This document shows, in pieces, positions 10,162 to 19,824 of a DNA stretch of 64,000 bases (positions within the stretch are counted from its first letter, which is position 1; every line of letters starts with the position of its first letter). A program made the translations under genes and the position numbers. The DNA is from Flavitalea plasmicola (GTDB taxonomy: Bacteria > Bacteroidota > Bacteroidia > Chitinophagales > Chitinophagaceae), in the NCBI RefSeq assembly GCF_030546645.1, contig NZ_JAUOTO010000011.1, positions 124,001 through 188,000 of the forward strand, written 5' to 3'. Below the pieces are notes generated by a model. That model was not told the DNA's origin, did not search any database, and saw only the letters and a list, made by a program, of their open reading frames with translations.

Positions 10162-13100
10162 CTATCTTATCAGCACAAAACTTCCTTTGCGGCTGAAAGT
10201 ACCTCCGGAAGGGCATTCCATTTCTATGAAGTAGACATAGGCACCGGGCTGGCACCTTTGCCCTTTCGACGTGCCGTCCCAGCAGGAGGAGCGGTCGCCT
10301 GCGATGAAGTTGTCCCGTTCGAATACTTTTTCACCCCAGCGGCTGTAGATCACCATGTGCTTGATGATGGAGATACCTTTGATCATAAATACGTCATTGG
10401 ACCCGTCGCTGTTGGGAGTGAAAGCGCTGGGGATCCGCACCCGGGCTTCCTTGCAATCCACGGCGACCACCACAGTGTCGGAGACCTTGCAGTAATTATT
10501 CTTCACCGTTACCACGTATTGCGTAGTCGCCAGGGGCGTGCACACCGGAGAGGCGCAATTATAACAGCTGAGGTATTTCTCAGGGGTCCATTGCCAGCTG
10601 ATGACATCGCTGCTGCCTTCGGCATTGAGCGTGGCATCATAGCCAGCCTGCACCAGCACATCCGGTCCAGCTTCTACTGTCGGCAGGGGGCGCACGGTGA
10701 CGAGGATCGACTTTTGATGGACAAAACAGTAATGGTCGTCGGAGCCCTGCACCGTATAAGTAATGGTATAGGGGGCGATGGCCGTGGGGTCGGGGATATC
10801 CGTATGATCCAGGCCCACCGTGTAGTCGACCCATTTGTAGACCATCTCACCCGTGGCGTTCAGCTTTACAGGCTGACCATCGCAGACGGCCGTGTCATGG
10901 TTGAGCTGCAGGTTGCCCGGCTGGATCACCTGTATGGTGAGGGGGGCGGTATTTTGACAGCCAATATCATCCTTCACCGTCAGGATATAGTCAGTGGTTT
11001 TTCTGGGTGCGGCGGTCGGATTGGGGATGGTAGGATTGTTAAGACCGGTGGACGGCCGCCATTCATAGATGTCTCCGCCGCTGGCCTGCAAAGGAATGGA
11101 TTGACCCAGGCAGAGGACCGGATCCGCAGGCGATATGACGGCCTTCGGGTTGGGCCGGATCTTAATCAGGGAGGGGAGGACCGTATCGGTGACACATCCT
11201 GCGTCATTCTGCACGAGGAGGGTAGCCTTGTAGTTACCTGCGGTGAGATATTTATGGACGGCATTACCATCATTGGACGCAACAAGGCTGCCGTCCCCGA
11301 AATCCCATACATAAGAGCTGGCATATTGCGCCGAGGAGTTCAGGGTGACGCTGTTCCCGATGCAGGTTTCCGGAGGCAGCTTGGGAATATTCACCTGTGG
11401 CTGGCGGATGATGATAGAGTCGATATATTCACCTGTAAGGCCGTTGTAGGTATTGACGTGCAGGGTAACAATATATTTTCCGGGCTTTTCATACACGTGG
11501 CTGGCATAGTTGAGGTTTCCTGCCGTATTACCATCTCCGAAGTCCCAGGTTACGCTGACAGCGTTGTAGGAAGTATTGGTGAAGTTCACCAGGAGGGGCG
11601 GGCAGCTCCCTGCTATGTAGGAGGATGAAAAGCTGAAGTTGGAATTGAAATTCCGTACGATGATGGACACCGGGGTGGCGGCGGAGCCGCAGGGCACGGA
11701 AGGATTGGACGCTTTCATCGTCACGGTATAAGTACCGGGTACCGTATAGGTGTGGTAGGGATAAGGGTCGCTGGATGTGACGCCGTCCCCGAAATCCCAG
11801 CTGTATACCGTATTGGTATTGCCATTGTCATTGGTCGTATTATAGAAGTACACCGTTGTATTCAGATGCACGTCCGTACCTGAAGGGTAGAAGGAAGCCT
11901 TGGGGCCTTTGACAGTGACGTATTGTGCCGAGGGAACGGTAGAAGAGCAGCCGGCGGCATCGGAGATCTGCATATTGACATAGTAGTTGCCCGGGGAGGC
12001 ATAAGTATGTTTGAGCTGGCCTCCTTTGTCGCTGGTGAAGGTTTGTCCATCCCCGAAGTCCCATTTCCGGGAGGTGATGACATTGTCGGGGGTGGATTTG
12101 GAAGTATCTTCCAGTATGACGGGAGATTGATAACACAGTTTGTCGGCGACGACCTTAAACCCGCCTACGGCGCCTTTGATGGCGAGCGGCATGATGTTGG
12201 TCGTGTCCTGGCAGCCAAAGATCCTGCTGGTAAGGATAAAGCGGATCCCTTTTTCTCCTGTTTTGAAATTGCTGATGGTGCCGTTGTAAGCGGTCGTCCA
12301 GCGATAGGGATAGGGGCCGACATCGGTCCTGGTGCCCTGGAAATCAGTGCCGTCCCCATATTGGGACGCCTGGAAGTCATATCCCGCATAATAATAGTAA
12401 TCATAGACGATGTCCGTCTGGTAAGGATTTCTGTCCAGGTTGGCGATCTGAATATTGACGGGCGTATTGCTGCAGGCGGAGGAGAGATTGCCTGTGAGCT
12501 GGGGATTTTGCTTCAGGAGGACTTTTACCTGGTAGGGGAGCGACGTCAATGTGCACTGCCCGTTGGTGGCTGCCAGCGTGACGCTATAGGCGCCCGTTTT
12601 CTTATAGTTATGGGTGATGGTGGCCTGGGTACCGGGAGTCGTGGCCGTCTCGCCGTCGCCGAAATTCCAGACGACCGTGGTGGCTTGTACGGATGTTTGG
12701 GTAAAGGTGATATCACCTCTGTTGCCGCTGCAGGTATTGGTGCCGCCCGAGATCTGGGGAAAAGGGGGCTTCACCGTAATCGTCTTTGACATGGTGGTAT
12801 CACAGCCGCCCAGGTTCCGCGCATAGAGCTTAACGGTATAAGTACCCACGGCCTGATAATTGTGAACGGTGCTTATCGGTCCGAATGAACCGCCGCCATC
12901 CCCGAAATCCCAATTATAGGTGTTGATGTCGAAGTTATTAGGGGTGGCATTGAAGGACACCGTATTATTGCCGCAGACCGGGTTAGGCGTCATGGAGAAA
13001 TCCAAGGTGGTGATCTTAGGGTCGATGATGATGACGTTGGAATTGACAGTACCCTTACAGCCACTCTGTGTTGTGTAGGACAGTTGGGCGACGTACTTGC

Positions 13101-14886
13101 CAGTGTTGGAATAGGTATGAGAGGGGGTAGGCGCGGTCGAAGCGTTGCTCCCGCTGTTGGGATCGCCAAAGATCCAGTTGGTCGCCGTCAGCGGTTCCGA
13201 GGACCAGGTAGAGAAATCCACGGTTACCGGCTTGTTGCAGGTGGCGGGATAGCCAGGGTTGGAATACACAGCCACCGGGTTGGGCGGAGGCTGGCTATAG
13301 ACGATATAGGATATTGCGCCTTTGCAGCCATTCTGGGTAGTATAGTTCAACGTAACCGTATAGCTGCCGGTGTTTTTGAAACCATGGGTAGGGTTGGCGG
13401 CGCTGGAAGTGGCGGAGCCGTCCCCGAAGTCCCATTGAGTGGCCGTCAGCGGTTCCGAAGCGTTGGTATGGAAGCCGAAAGTGATCAGGGAGGAGCATAC
13501 CGACAGCGTGGGCGGGTCCGTATAGATGGAGACCCATGGACGAGTGATCGATACGTTCCCGGTGGTCGTATTGGTACATCCGTCCGCGTTGGTTACCCGC
13601 AGCCAGATGGTGTAATTGCCATCGGCGTTGTAAGTAAAGGCAGGCGTCTGCTTCGTGCCGGTGATATTCGGGTTGTTGTAATACAGGTAATTGAAATCCC
13701 ATTCCCATTTGACCGCCCCCGGAGTGGCGTCTTTGAAATTCACTGCCACGGGCGCTCCGCATTTCCCTGTGATGTCGATGGAGAACGGGGTCGGGTGGGG
13801 GATATCTTTGACGGAGATATGTTTGGTCGCCACCTGGGGACAGGCGCCGAATGTATTTTTCAAGGCGATGGTATGATCGCCGAGTACGCTGAAGGCAGTG
13901 GAAAGGCTTCCATAATTGTACGAGGGGGTTCCGTCAATTTCCCATTGGCTGTTGTCGGGTGCGGGAACGCTTTGTGCGTTGAAGGTGACATAAGAGCCAA
14001 GGCAGATGGGAGAGGGTACGGAAAAGTCCGTGCTGTAGCTGGCGACATTGATCGGGTTTGATTGGATGCTGGTGACTGTGCAACCTTCGGAGCTATGAAC
14101 TTTGAGGCTTACCGTATAAAGCCCTTTTTTATTGAATATGTAGGTTGGGCTTTGTTGCGTGGAGCTGTTGCCGTCCCCGAAATCCCATTGATAGTCCAAT
14201 GTGCCGGGGCCTGTGCTGGCATTGGTGAACTGAATGGGGTCTGTGACCAGGCACAGGACTTTTTTATCTGCCGTAAAGCTGGAGGTCAGGGGAGGAATGA
14301 TCTTTACTATGTCGGCTTTTCTAAGTGTGGTATGGCAGCCATAGCTGTTGGTCACAGTGAGGCTGACGGATGCCGTCAATTGCACGCCATAAGTATGGGG
14401 CTGACCGCTGCCGTAGCTTTGCTGGGTAGAGCCATCCCCGAAGTCCCAGGTGTAGCTGGCGATGCTGCCGCCGCCAGGTGTTGCGTTTGCCGTGAAGGTA
14501 ACGGGCATGCCCAGGCAGGTCTTGACGGGAGCGACGGAAAAATCCACCGTGGGAGGTTTATAGACAGTGACCTGCTGTGTTTGGGTAGAGGTATTGCCGC
14601 CATCTTCCACCGTCAAAGTCACCGTGTAGCTTTGCTCGTCAGTATAGACGGCTGCGCCGCTTGTCAAGGCTGAAGTGTTGCCGTTGCCATAATCCCATTT
14701 ATAAACAGCATTTGGTGAAGCGCCTGACGTTTGATTGGTGAAATTCACTACCAGGGGCGAGCAGCCTCCTGACTTATCCATGGAGAAACGTGCGGTCAGC
14801 TGTGCGGAGACGACACTGCTGGTGAATAGTATAGACAGGAAAAGGCTATAATATTTAAGATAGGTTCTTGCCGGCCGGGGGTTCAT
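10162..14886 (-). CDS. Giant PKD-repeat protein with T9SS type B (gliding-motility) C-terminal sorting domain
   Basis: Secreted or cell-surface adhesin-like protein of 1574 aa. It begins with a Sec signal peptide (YYSLFLSILFTSSVVSAQ). About thirteen PKD-type immunoglobulin-fold repeats follow, recognisable by WDFGDG or close variants (for example YTWDFGDGS, VVWNFGDGE, VTWDFGDGN), each closed by a YTVTL-like strand. Three more divergent Ig-like repeats precede the end. The last 90 residues (RIPSAFTPNSDGSNDVF, then VIYSRWGEKVFE and GAYVYFIEM) match the gliding-motility-associated C-terminal domain that directs export through type IX secretion. It is convergent with the permease gene, with one nucleotide between the stop codons. 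The ligand is unknown. Confidence 0.95.
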   Translation of the reverse strand: MNPRPARTYLKYYSLFLSILFTSSVVSAQLTARFSMDKSGGCSPLVVNFTNQTSGASPNAVYKWDYGNGNTSALTSGAAVYTDEQSYTVTLTVEDGGNTSTQTQQVTVYKPPTVDFSVAPVKTCLGMPVTFTANATPGGGSIASYTWDFGDGSTQQSYGSGQPHTYGVQLTASVSLTVTNSYGCHTTLRKADIVKIIPPLTSSFTADKKVLCLVTDPIQFTNASTGPGTLDYQWDFGDGNSSTQQSPTYIFNKKGLYTVSLKVHSSEGCTVTSIQSNPINVASYSTDFSVPSPICLGSYVTFNAQSVPAPDNSQWEIDGTPSYNYGSLSTAFSVLGDHTIALKNTFGACPQVATKHISVKDIPHPTPFSIDITGKCGAPVAVNFKDATPGAVKWEWDFNYLYYNNPNITGTKQTPAFTYNADGNYTIWLRVTNADGCTNTTTGNVSITRPWVSIYTDPPTLSVCSSLITFGFHTNASEPLTATQWDFGDGSATSSAANPTHGFKNTGSYTVTLNYTTQNGCKGAISYIVYSQPPPNPVAVYSNPGYPATCNKPVTVDFSTWSSEPLTATNWIFGDPNSGSNASTAPTPSHTYSNTGKYVAQLSYTTQSGCKGTVNSNVIIIDPKITTLDFSMTPNPVCGNNTVSFNATPNNFDINTYNWDFGDGGGSFGPISTVHNYQAVGTYTVKLYARNLGGCDTTMSKTITVKPPFPQISGGTNTCSGNRGDITFTQTSVQATTVVWNFGDGETATTPGTQATITHNYKKTGAYSVTLAATNGQCTLTSLPYQVKVLLKQNPQLTGNLSSACSNTPVNIQIANLDRNPYQTDIVYDYYYYAGYDFQASQYGDGTDFQGTRTDVGPYPYRWTTAYNGTISNFKTGEKGIRFILTSRIFGCQDTTNIMPLAIKGAVGGFKVVADKLCYQSPVILEDTSKSTPDNVITSRKWDFGDGQTFTSDKGGQLKHTYASPGNYYVNMQISDAAGCSSTVPSAQYVTVKGPKASFYPSGTDVHLNTTVYFYNTTNDNGNTNTVYSWDFGDGVTSSDPYPYHTYTVPGTYTVTMKASNPSVPCGSAATPVSIIVRNFNSNFSFSSSYIAGSCPPLLVNFTNTSYNAVSVTWDFGDGNTAGNLNYASHVYEKPGKYIVTLHVNTYNGLTGEYIDSIIIRQPQVNIPKLPPETCIGNSVTLNSSAQYASSYVWDFGDGSLVASNDGNAVHKYLTAGNYKATLLVQNDAGCVTDTVLPSLIKIRPNPKAVISPADPVLCLGQSIPLQASGGDIYEWRPSTGLNNPTIPNPTAAPRKTTDYILTVKDDIGCQNTAPLTIQVIQPGNLQLNHDTAVCDGQPVKLNATGEMVYKWVDYTVGLDHTDIPDPTAIAPYTITYTVQGSDDHYCFVHQKSILVTVRPLPTVEAGPDVLVQAGYDATLNAEGSSDVISWQWTPEKYLSCYNCASPVCTPLATTQYVVTVKNNYCKVSDTVVVAVDCKEARVRIPSAFTPNSDGSNDVFMIKGISIIKHMVIYSRWGEKVFERDNFIAGDRSSCWDGTSKGQRCQPGAYVYFIEMECPSGGTFSRKGSFVLIR

Positions 14887-14922
14887 GGGTTCTGGGTGAA
14901 ACAGTGTCGATTTTAGCAGGTC

Positions 14923-14954
14923 CCAAGATATATATTAAGGGTGGAAAAGACAAA
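14923..14954 (-). promoter_or_regulatory. Candidate Bacteroidota promoter for the PKD protein gene
   Basis: On the minus strand a TTTG (14951-14954) lies 20 nt before TATCTTGG (14923-14930), one mismatch from the TAnnTTTG consensus used by the main Bacteroidota sigma factor. It sits 36 nt upstream of the start codon. The spacing is at the long end of the normal range. Confidence 0.35.
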
Positions 14955-15147
14955 TATGGCCTTTTTGCATGTCTGCTAAGTCCTTTAAAGTTAAAGTTAT
15001 AAGTGCTTTATTCCCAATGCGGGGGAAACGGCTTACCTTTACCGTCCGGTATTTCTCTTTCTCGTTAGATCTTAGAAGAAATCCAGTAAGAAACCTTATT
15101 ATATGGAGATTTTTTAAGAATTTTGCAACTTCTTTAAATTCTGGAAA

Positions 15148-16557
15148 ATGAGCCAATCACCCGCTACATTATTTGACAAAGTATGGGACAGCCACGTCGT
15201 CAGGAAAATTGAGGATGGTCCCGACATACTTTTTATCGACCGCCATTTTATCCATGAAGTCACCAGCCCGGTTGCTTTTCTGGGATTGGAGAGCCGGCAT
15301 TTGAAAGTGATGTTCCCTGAAAAGACATTTGCCACGGCCGATCACAATACGCCCACCATCAACCAGCACCTGCCCGTGCAGGATCCCCTATCTGCCAATC
15401 AGCTTAAAGCGTTGGAAGTGAACGCGGGAAAGTATGGTATCTCCCATTGGGGTTTAGGTAATCCCAAGAACGGCATCGTCCATGTGGTGGGACCCGAGAA
15501 CGGCATTACCCTTCCGGGAATGACCATCGTATGCGGGGACTCGCATACTTCAACCCATGGTGCTTTTGGGGCTATCGCATTTGGCATCGGCACTTCTGAA
15601 GTGGAGATGGTGCTTTCCTCCCAATGTATCATGCAGCCCAAGCCGAAGAAGATGCGGATCAATGTCAATGGCCGGATCGGAAAGGGCATCACCCCCAAGG
15701 ATGTGGTGCTGTATATTATTTCGCGGCTGACGGCAGCCGGCGCTACGGGGTATTTCGTGGAATTTGCCGGGGAAGTATTCGAGCAAATGAGCATGGAAGG
15801 CCGTATGACCGTTTGTAATATGAGCATAGAAATGGGCGCCCGCGGGGGCATGATCGCCCCGGACGAGACGACCTTCAACTATATCAAGGGAAGGGAAAAA
15901 GCGCCTAAGGGAGCGGCCTGGGACAAAGCGCTGGCATATTGGAAGACCCTGAAGACCGAAGCCGGCGCCACCTTTGACCTGGAGCACCATTTCGAGGCGG
16001 CAGACATCGAGCCCATGATCACTTATGGCACCAACCCGGGGATGGGCATGGGGATCACCCAGCATATTCCTTTGGCGCAGGCCTCTGGCGGCAGCAAGGC
16101 GAGCTATGAAAAATCCCTCGGCTATATGGGTTTTCATGAAGACGAGTCCATGCTGGGAAAGAAAGTGGATTATGTATTCATCGGCAGCTGCACGAATGGA
16201 CGGATCGAGGATTTCCGTGCTTTTGCATCCATTGTAAAGAACCGTAAGAAGGCGGATCATGTCACTGCATGGATCGTCCCGGGATCGCATATCGTGGAGC
16301 AGCAGATCAAGGAAGAAGGGATACTGGATATATTGACGGCAGCGGGTTTCCAGCTGCGTCAACCCGGATGTTCCGCCTGCCTGGCGATGAATGACGACAA
16401 GATCCCTGCCGGCAAGTATGCCGTCAGCACCAGCAACCGCAATTTTGAAGGGCGGCAGGGCCCGGGCGCCAGGACGATGCTGGCGAGCCCCTTAGTGGCT
16501 GCTGCCGCGGCTGTGACAGGCGTGGTGACGGACCCGAGGACATTGATGGCAGAGTGA
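15148..16557 (+). CDS. leuC: 3-isopropylmalate dehydratase large subunit
   Basis: Aconitase-family Fe-S enzyme subunit (469 aa) that, with LeuD, interconverts 2- and 3-isopropylmalate. It can also isomerise citramalate, which matters because a citramalate synthase is encoded downstream. The N-terminus begins with the typical [33 protein letters not shown] is present near residues 131-152. The three cluster cysteines are visible in GSCTNGR (near 348) and [11 protein letters not shown] (near 408-411). It is the first gene of the leuC-leuD-cimA-leuB operon, and its stop overlaps the upstream limit of the leuD frame. The ATG at 15148 gives full family length. Confidence 0.98.
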   Translation: MSQSPATLFDKVWDSHVVRKIEDGPDILFIDRHFIHEVTSPVAFLGLESRHLKVMFPEKTFATADHNTPTINQHLPVQDPLSANQLKALEVNAGKYGISHWGLGNPKNGIVHVVGPENGITLPGMTIVCGDSHTSTHGAFGAIAFGIGTSEVEMVLSSQCIMQPKPKKMRINVNGRIGKGITPKDVVLYIISRLTAAGATGYFVEFAGEVFEQMSMEGRMTVCNMSIEMGARGGMIAPDETTFNYIKGREKAPKGAAWDKALAYWKTLKTEAGATFDLEHHFEAADIEPMITYGTNPGMGMGITQHIPLAQASGGSKASYEKSLGYMGFHEDESMLGKKVDYVFIGSCTNGRIEDFRAFASIVKNRKKADHVTAWIVPGSHIVEQQIKEEGILDILTAAGFQLRQPGCSACLAMNDDKIPAGKYAVSTSNRNFEGRQGPGARTMLASPLVAAAAAVTGVVTDPRTLMAE

Positions 16558-16598
16558 TCTTATTCCAATTTATTCCAACCCCGACAATTGTAAAAATT

Positions 16599-17195
16599 AT
16601 GGCTTACGATAAATTCACTGTATTAAAGAGCTCCGCAGTTCCCATGCCCATCGAGAATGTGGACACAGACCAGATCATCCCTGCCCGTTTTTTAAAGGCC
16701 ACCGAGCGTACGGGCTTTGGGGATAACCTTTTCCGTGATTGGCGTTATAATCCGGACAACACGCCCAAAAAGGATTTTGTGTTGAACAACCCCATTTATT
16801 CGGGCAAGATACTGGTGGGCGGGAAGAACTTCGGCAGCGGCAGCAGCCGTGAGCATGCGGCGTGGGCCATCTATGATTATGGCTTTCGTTGTGTGGTATC
16901 CAGCTTCTTTGCCGATATTTTTAAGAATAACTCCCTAAACATAGGCATACTGCCTGTGCAGGTGAGCCCTGCTTTCCTGGATAAGATCTTCCGGGCGATC
17001 GAAGCCGACCCCAAGACCGAGCTGGAAGTGAACCTGCCGGATCAGACCATTACTATCCTGGCCACGGGTGAAAGCGAGGCTTTTGAGATCAATACCTACA
17101 AGAAGCACAATATGACCAATGGCTATGATGATATCGATTATCTGCAGGCCATGAAAGAGGAGATCCGCGCCTATGCCGGGAAAAGCATCTATTAA
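16599..17195 (+). CDS. leuD: 3-isopropylmalate dehydratase small subunit
   Basis: Small swivelling subunit (198 aa) of isopropylmalate isomerase. It shows the family landmarks [13 protein letters not shown] near residue 19 and [16 protein letters not shown] near residue 75. The frame opens at 16554 inside the leuC stop region, but those 15 codons are not family-like. The ATG at 16599 gives [15 protein letters not shown], matching the usual start and length. It lies 41 nt after leuC and 14 nt before the citramalate synthase gene. Confidence 0.97.
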   Translation: MAYDKFTVLKSSAVPMPIENVDTDQIIPARFLKATERTGFGDNLFRDWRYNPDNTPKKDFVLNNPIYSGKILVGGKNFGSGSSREHAAWAIYDYGFRCVVSSFFADIFKNNSLNIGILPVQVSPAFLDKIFRAIEADPKTELEVNLPDQTITILATGESEAFEINTYKKHNMTNGYDDIDYLQAMKEEIRAYAGKSIY

Positions 17196-17209
17196 ACCGT
17201 ACGAACGAC

Positions 17210-18733
17210 ATGTCCCCAGCTCCACGTTATATTGAAATAATGGACACCACTCTCCGGGATGGTGAGCAGACCAGCGGCGTTTCTTTCTCGCCTCCGGAGA
17301 AGCTGACGATCGCGCAGCTTTTACTCGTCGAGCTAAAGGTCGACCGGATCGAAATAGCGTCAGCCCGTGTGTCTGAAGGGGAGCTGGCGGCTGTAAAAGC
17401 AATCACCAAATGGGCGAAGGCCAATAACTTTTTAGACAGGATCGAAGTGCTCACCTTTGTCGATGGCGATGTCTCCGTAAAATGGATGCAGGAAGCCGGA
17501 GCCAAAGTGATGAACCTGCTGACCAAGGGTTCGCTGAATCATCTGACCCACCAGCTGAAAAAGAAGCCGGAGCAGCATTTCGAGGAGGTGGCCGCTGTCA
17601 TCGCATTGGGAAAGAAAAAGGGCCTGGAATGTAATGTCTATCTCGAAGACTGGAGCAACGGCATGCGACATTCCAAGGAGTATGTTTTCCAATACCTGGA
17701 TTTCTTACAGGGGCTTCCTATAAAAAGAGTGATGCTGCCGGATACTTTGGGGATACTTATTCCCTCTGAGGTCACCGAATATATTTCGGAGATCGTCCAA
17801 CGGTATCCCGACCTTCATTTCGATTTCCATGCGCACAACGATTATGACCTGGGCACGGCCAATGTCCTGGAAGGCGTTAGAGCAGGGGCGCATGGCATAC
17901 ATCTCACGGTCAATGGGATGGGGGAGAGGGCCGGTAACGCCCCTTTAGCCAGCGCTATCGCCGTGCTGAATGATTTCCTGCCTTCCGTAAAAACTTTTGT
18001 CAACGAGGCGTCCCTGTACAGGGTCAGTAAGCTGGTGGAAACATTTTCAGGTGTGCGGATCCCCGCCAACAAGCCTGTCGTGGGAGAAAATGTGTTTACG
18101 CAGACGGCCGGCATCCATGCCGATGGAGATAAGAAGAACAAACTGTATTTCAGCGACCTGATGCCCGAACGATTCGGCCGTCAGCGCAAATATGCCCTGG
18201 GGAAGACCAGCGGCAAGGCGAATATCGAGAACAACCTGCAGCAGCTGGGCATCCAGCTGTCGGATCCGGACCTCAAGCTGGTGACACAACGGATCATCGA
18301 GCTGGGCGATCGCAAGGAAGTGGTGACCCAGGCCGACCTGCCTTATATTATTTCCGACATCCTGGACAGCAAGACCATCCAGGAGAAAGTAAGGGTGGAG
18401 AATTATGTGCTTACGCATTCAAAGAGCCTCCGCCCTTCCGTGACGGTGAAGCTTTCCGTCAATGGCGAGGTCTTTGAGGAGCATGCCCAGGGAGACGGAC
18501 AATACGATGCCTTTATGAATGCGCTGAAGAAAGTTTATAAGAAACAAAAACTGGAGCTGCCCACCCTGACCGATTATGCCGTGCGGATCCCGCCAGGCGG
18601 TAAGAGCGATGCGCTTTGTGAGACCATCATTACCTGGAACGACGGCAATAAAGAATTCAAGACGAGGGGACTGGACAGCGATCAGACGGTCTCGGCCATC
18701 AAGGCTACCCAAAAAATGCTGAACTTAATTTAA
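17210..18733 (+). CDS. cimA: (R)-citramalate synthase, Leptospira type (IPMS/HMGL family with LeuA allosteric domain)
   Basis: Condenses acetyl-CoA with pyruvate to citramalate, the first step of threonine-independent isoleucine synthesis. The 507-aa chain has a TIM-barrel HMGL domain followed by a LeuA-type regulatory domain (GDGQYDAFMNAL, VRIPPGGKSDAL near residues 425-480). From memory of the characterised Leptospira enzyme, its key residues are all present and at the same numbers: Arg16, Asp17, pocket residues Leu81, Leu104 and Tyr144, Glu146, and metal ligands His207 and His209. Many databases would call such a gene 2-isopropylmalate synthase; the small hydrophobic pocket argues for pyruvate. 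No separate leuA is in the window. Feedback by isoleucine is expected from the family but unproven here. Confidence 0.85.
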   Translation: MSPAPRYIEIMDTTLRDGEQTSGVSFSPPEKLTIAQLLLVELKVDRIEIASARVSEGELAAVKAITKWAKANNFLDRIEVLTFVDGDVSVKWMQEAGAKVMNLLTKGSLNHLTHQLKKKPEQHFEEVAAVIALGKKKGLECNVYLEDWSNGMRHSKEYVFQYLDFLQGLPIKRVMLPDTLGILIPSEVTEYISEIVQRYPDLHFDFHAHNDYDLGTANVLEGVRAGAHGIHLTVNGMGERAGNAPLASAIAVLNDFLPSVKTFVNEASLYRVSKLVETFSGVRIPANKPVVGENVFTQTAGIHADGDKKNKLYFSDLMPERFGRQRKYALGKTSGKANIENNLQQLGIQLSDPDLKLVTQRIIELGDRKEVVTQADLPYIISDILDSKTIQEKVRVENYVLTHSKSLRPSVTVKLSVNGEVFEEHAQGDGQYDAFMNALKKVYKKQKLELPTLTDYAVRIPPGGKSDALCETIITWNDGNKEFKTRGLDSDQTVSAIKATQKMLNLI

Positions 18734-18750
18734 GCTTAATATATCATCGA

Positions 18751-19824
18751 ATGGCAAACAAGCATATTCTCATCGTTCCGGGAGACGGAATAGGACAGGA
18801 AGTAACGGCAGTCGGCAAGAAAGTGTTGGATAAGATAGCTTCGAAATTCGGGCATACCTTTACCTATGACGAAGCGTTGATCGGCCATGTGGCCATTGAA
18901 GCAACGGGCAATCCCCTGCCTGACGAGTCGCTGGAGAAGATGCGGAAGTCCGATGCGGTGCTGTTTGGAGCTGTTGGCCATCCAAAATATGATAATGATC
19001 CTTCGGCCAAGGTCCGTCCCGAGCAAGGTCTGCTCAAGATGCGGAAGGAGCTGGGCTTGTACGCCAATCTCCGCCCGATCAAATTATTTGACGAATTATT
19101 AGGCGCTTCCAGCATCAAGCCGGAGATCTTGAAAGGCGCGGATATCCTCTTTTTCCGCGAGCTTACCGGGGATATCTATTTTGGTGAAAAGGGGCGTAAG
19201 AACAATGGGGATACGGCCTATGATGTGGCGGAATACAGCCGCTATGAAGTGGAGCGTATTGCCCGCAAGGCTTTCGAAGCGGCCCGGACCCGTCGCAAGA
19301 AGCTGTGTTCCGTGGACAAGGCCAATGTGATCGAGACCTCCCGGCTTTGGAGGGAGGTGGTCCAGAAAGTAGCGTTGGAATACCCCGATATAGAAGTGGA
19401 GCATCAGTTCGTCGATGCAACGGCTATGCTGCTGATAAAGGACCCCCGTCGTTTTGACGTGGTGGTCACGGCCAATCTTTTCGGCGATATCCTTACGGAT
19501 GAAGCATCGCAGATCGCGGGCTCCATGGGTATGCTGGCTTCCGCCTCCATTGGCGACGGCACGGGGGTTTATGAGCCCATTCACGGCAGCGCTCACGACA
19601 TTACGGGCAAGGGCGTGGCCAATCCGCTGGCATCTATCCTTTCTGCCGCGCTGCTGCTGGATATTTCATTTGGCATGAAGGCTGAGTCCGAGGCGGTGAT
19701 CGCTGCCGTGGATAAGGTGCTGAAAGCCGGATTCCGCACGCGGGATATTGCCGATGCGGGGACGCCGGCCGGGAATATATTAGGTACTGAAGCTATTGGG
19801 GCCGAGGTGTTGAAGGCGCTGTAA
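18751..19824 (+). CDS. leuB: 3-isopropylmalate dehydrogenase
   Basis: NAD-dependent oxidative decarboxylase (357 aa) of leucine synthesis; in the citramalate route the same enzyme class acts on 3-methylmalate. Seen in the sequence: GDGIGQEV at residues 10-17, an LRKELGLYANLRPI-like segment (MRKELGLYANLRPI) near 98, RELTGDIYFGEKGR near 136, and the metal-binding NLFGDILTDEASQIAGSMGMLASAS near 238 (shown in part). It is the last gene of the leu operon, 17 nt after cimA. Its 3' end overlaps the convergent M61 peptidase gene by 32 nt. Confidence 0.97.
   Translation: MANKHILIVPGDGIGQEVTAVGKKVLDKIASKFGHTFTYDEALIGHVAIEATGNPLPDESLEKMRKSDAVLFGAVGHPKYDNDPSAKVRPEQGLLKMRKELGLYANLRPIKLFDELLGASSIKPEILKGADILFFRELTGDIYFGEKGRKNNGDTAYDVAEYSRYEVERIARKAFEAARTRRKKLCSVDKANVIETSRLWREVVQKVALEYPDIEVEHQFVDATAMLLIKDPRRFDVVVTANLFGDILTDEASQIAGSMGMLASASIGDGTGVYEPIHGSAHDITGKGVANPLASILSAALLLDISFGMKAESEAVIAAVDKVLKAGFRTRDIADAGTPAGNILGTEAIGAEVLKAL

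Noticed and set aside
10258-14673. Several long plus-strand ORFs (up to 456 codons) opposite the PKD gene.
   Set aside because: They mirror the repetitive, GC-rich PKD gene on the other strand; their translations show no domain and the minus-strand gene is unmistakable.
14969-15151. A 60-codon ORF ending in an ATGA overlap with leuC, possibly a leucine leader peptide.
   Set aside because: Leucine codons are scattered, not clustered, and no attenuator-like terminator/antiterminator hairpins are evident. The stretch is AT-rich leader sequence without coding character.
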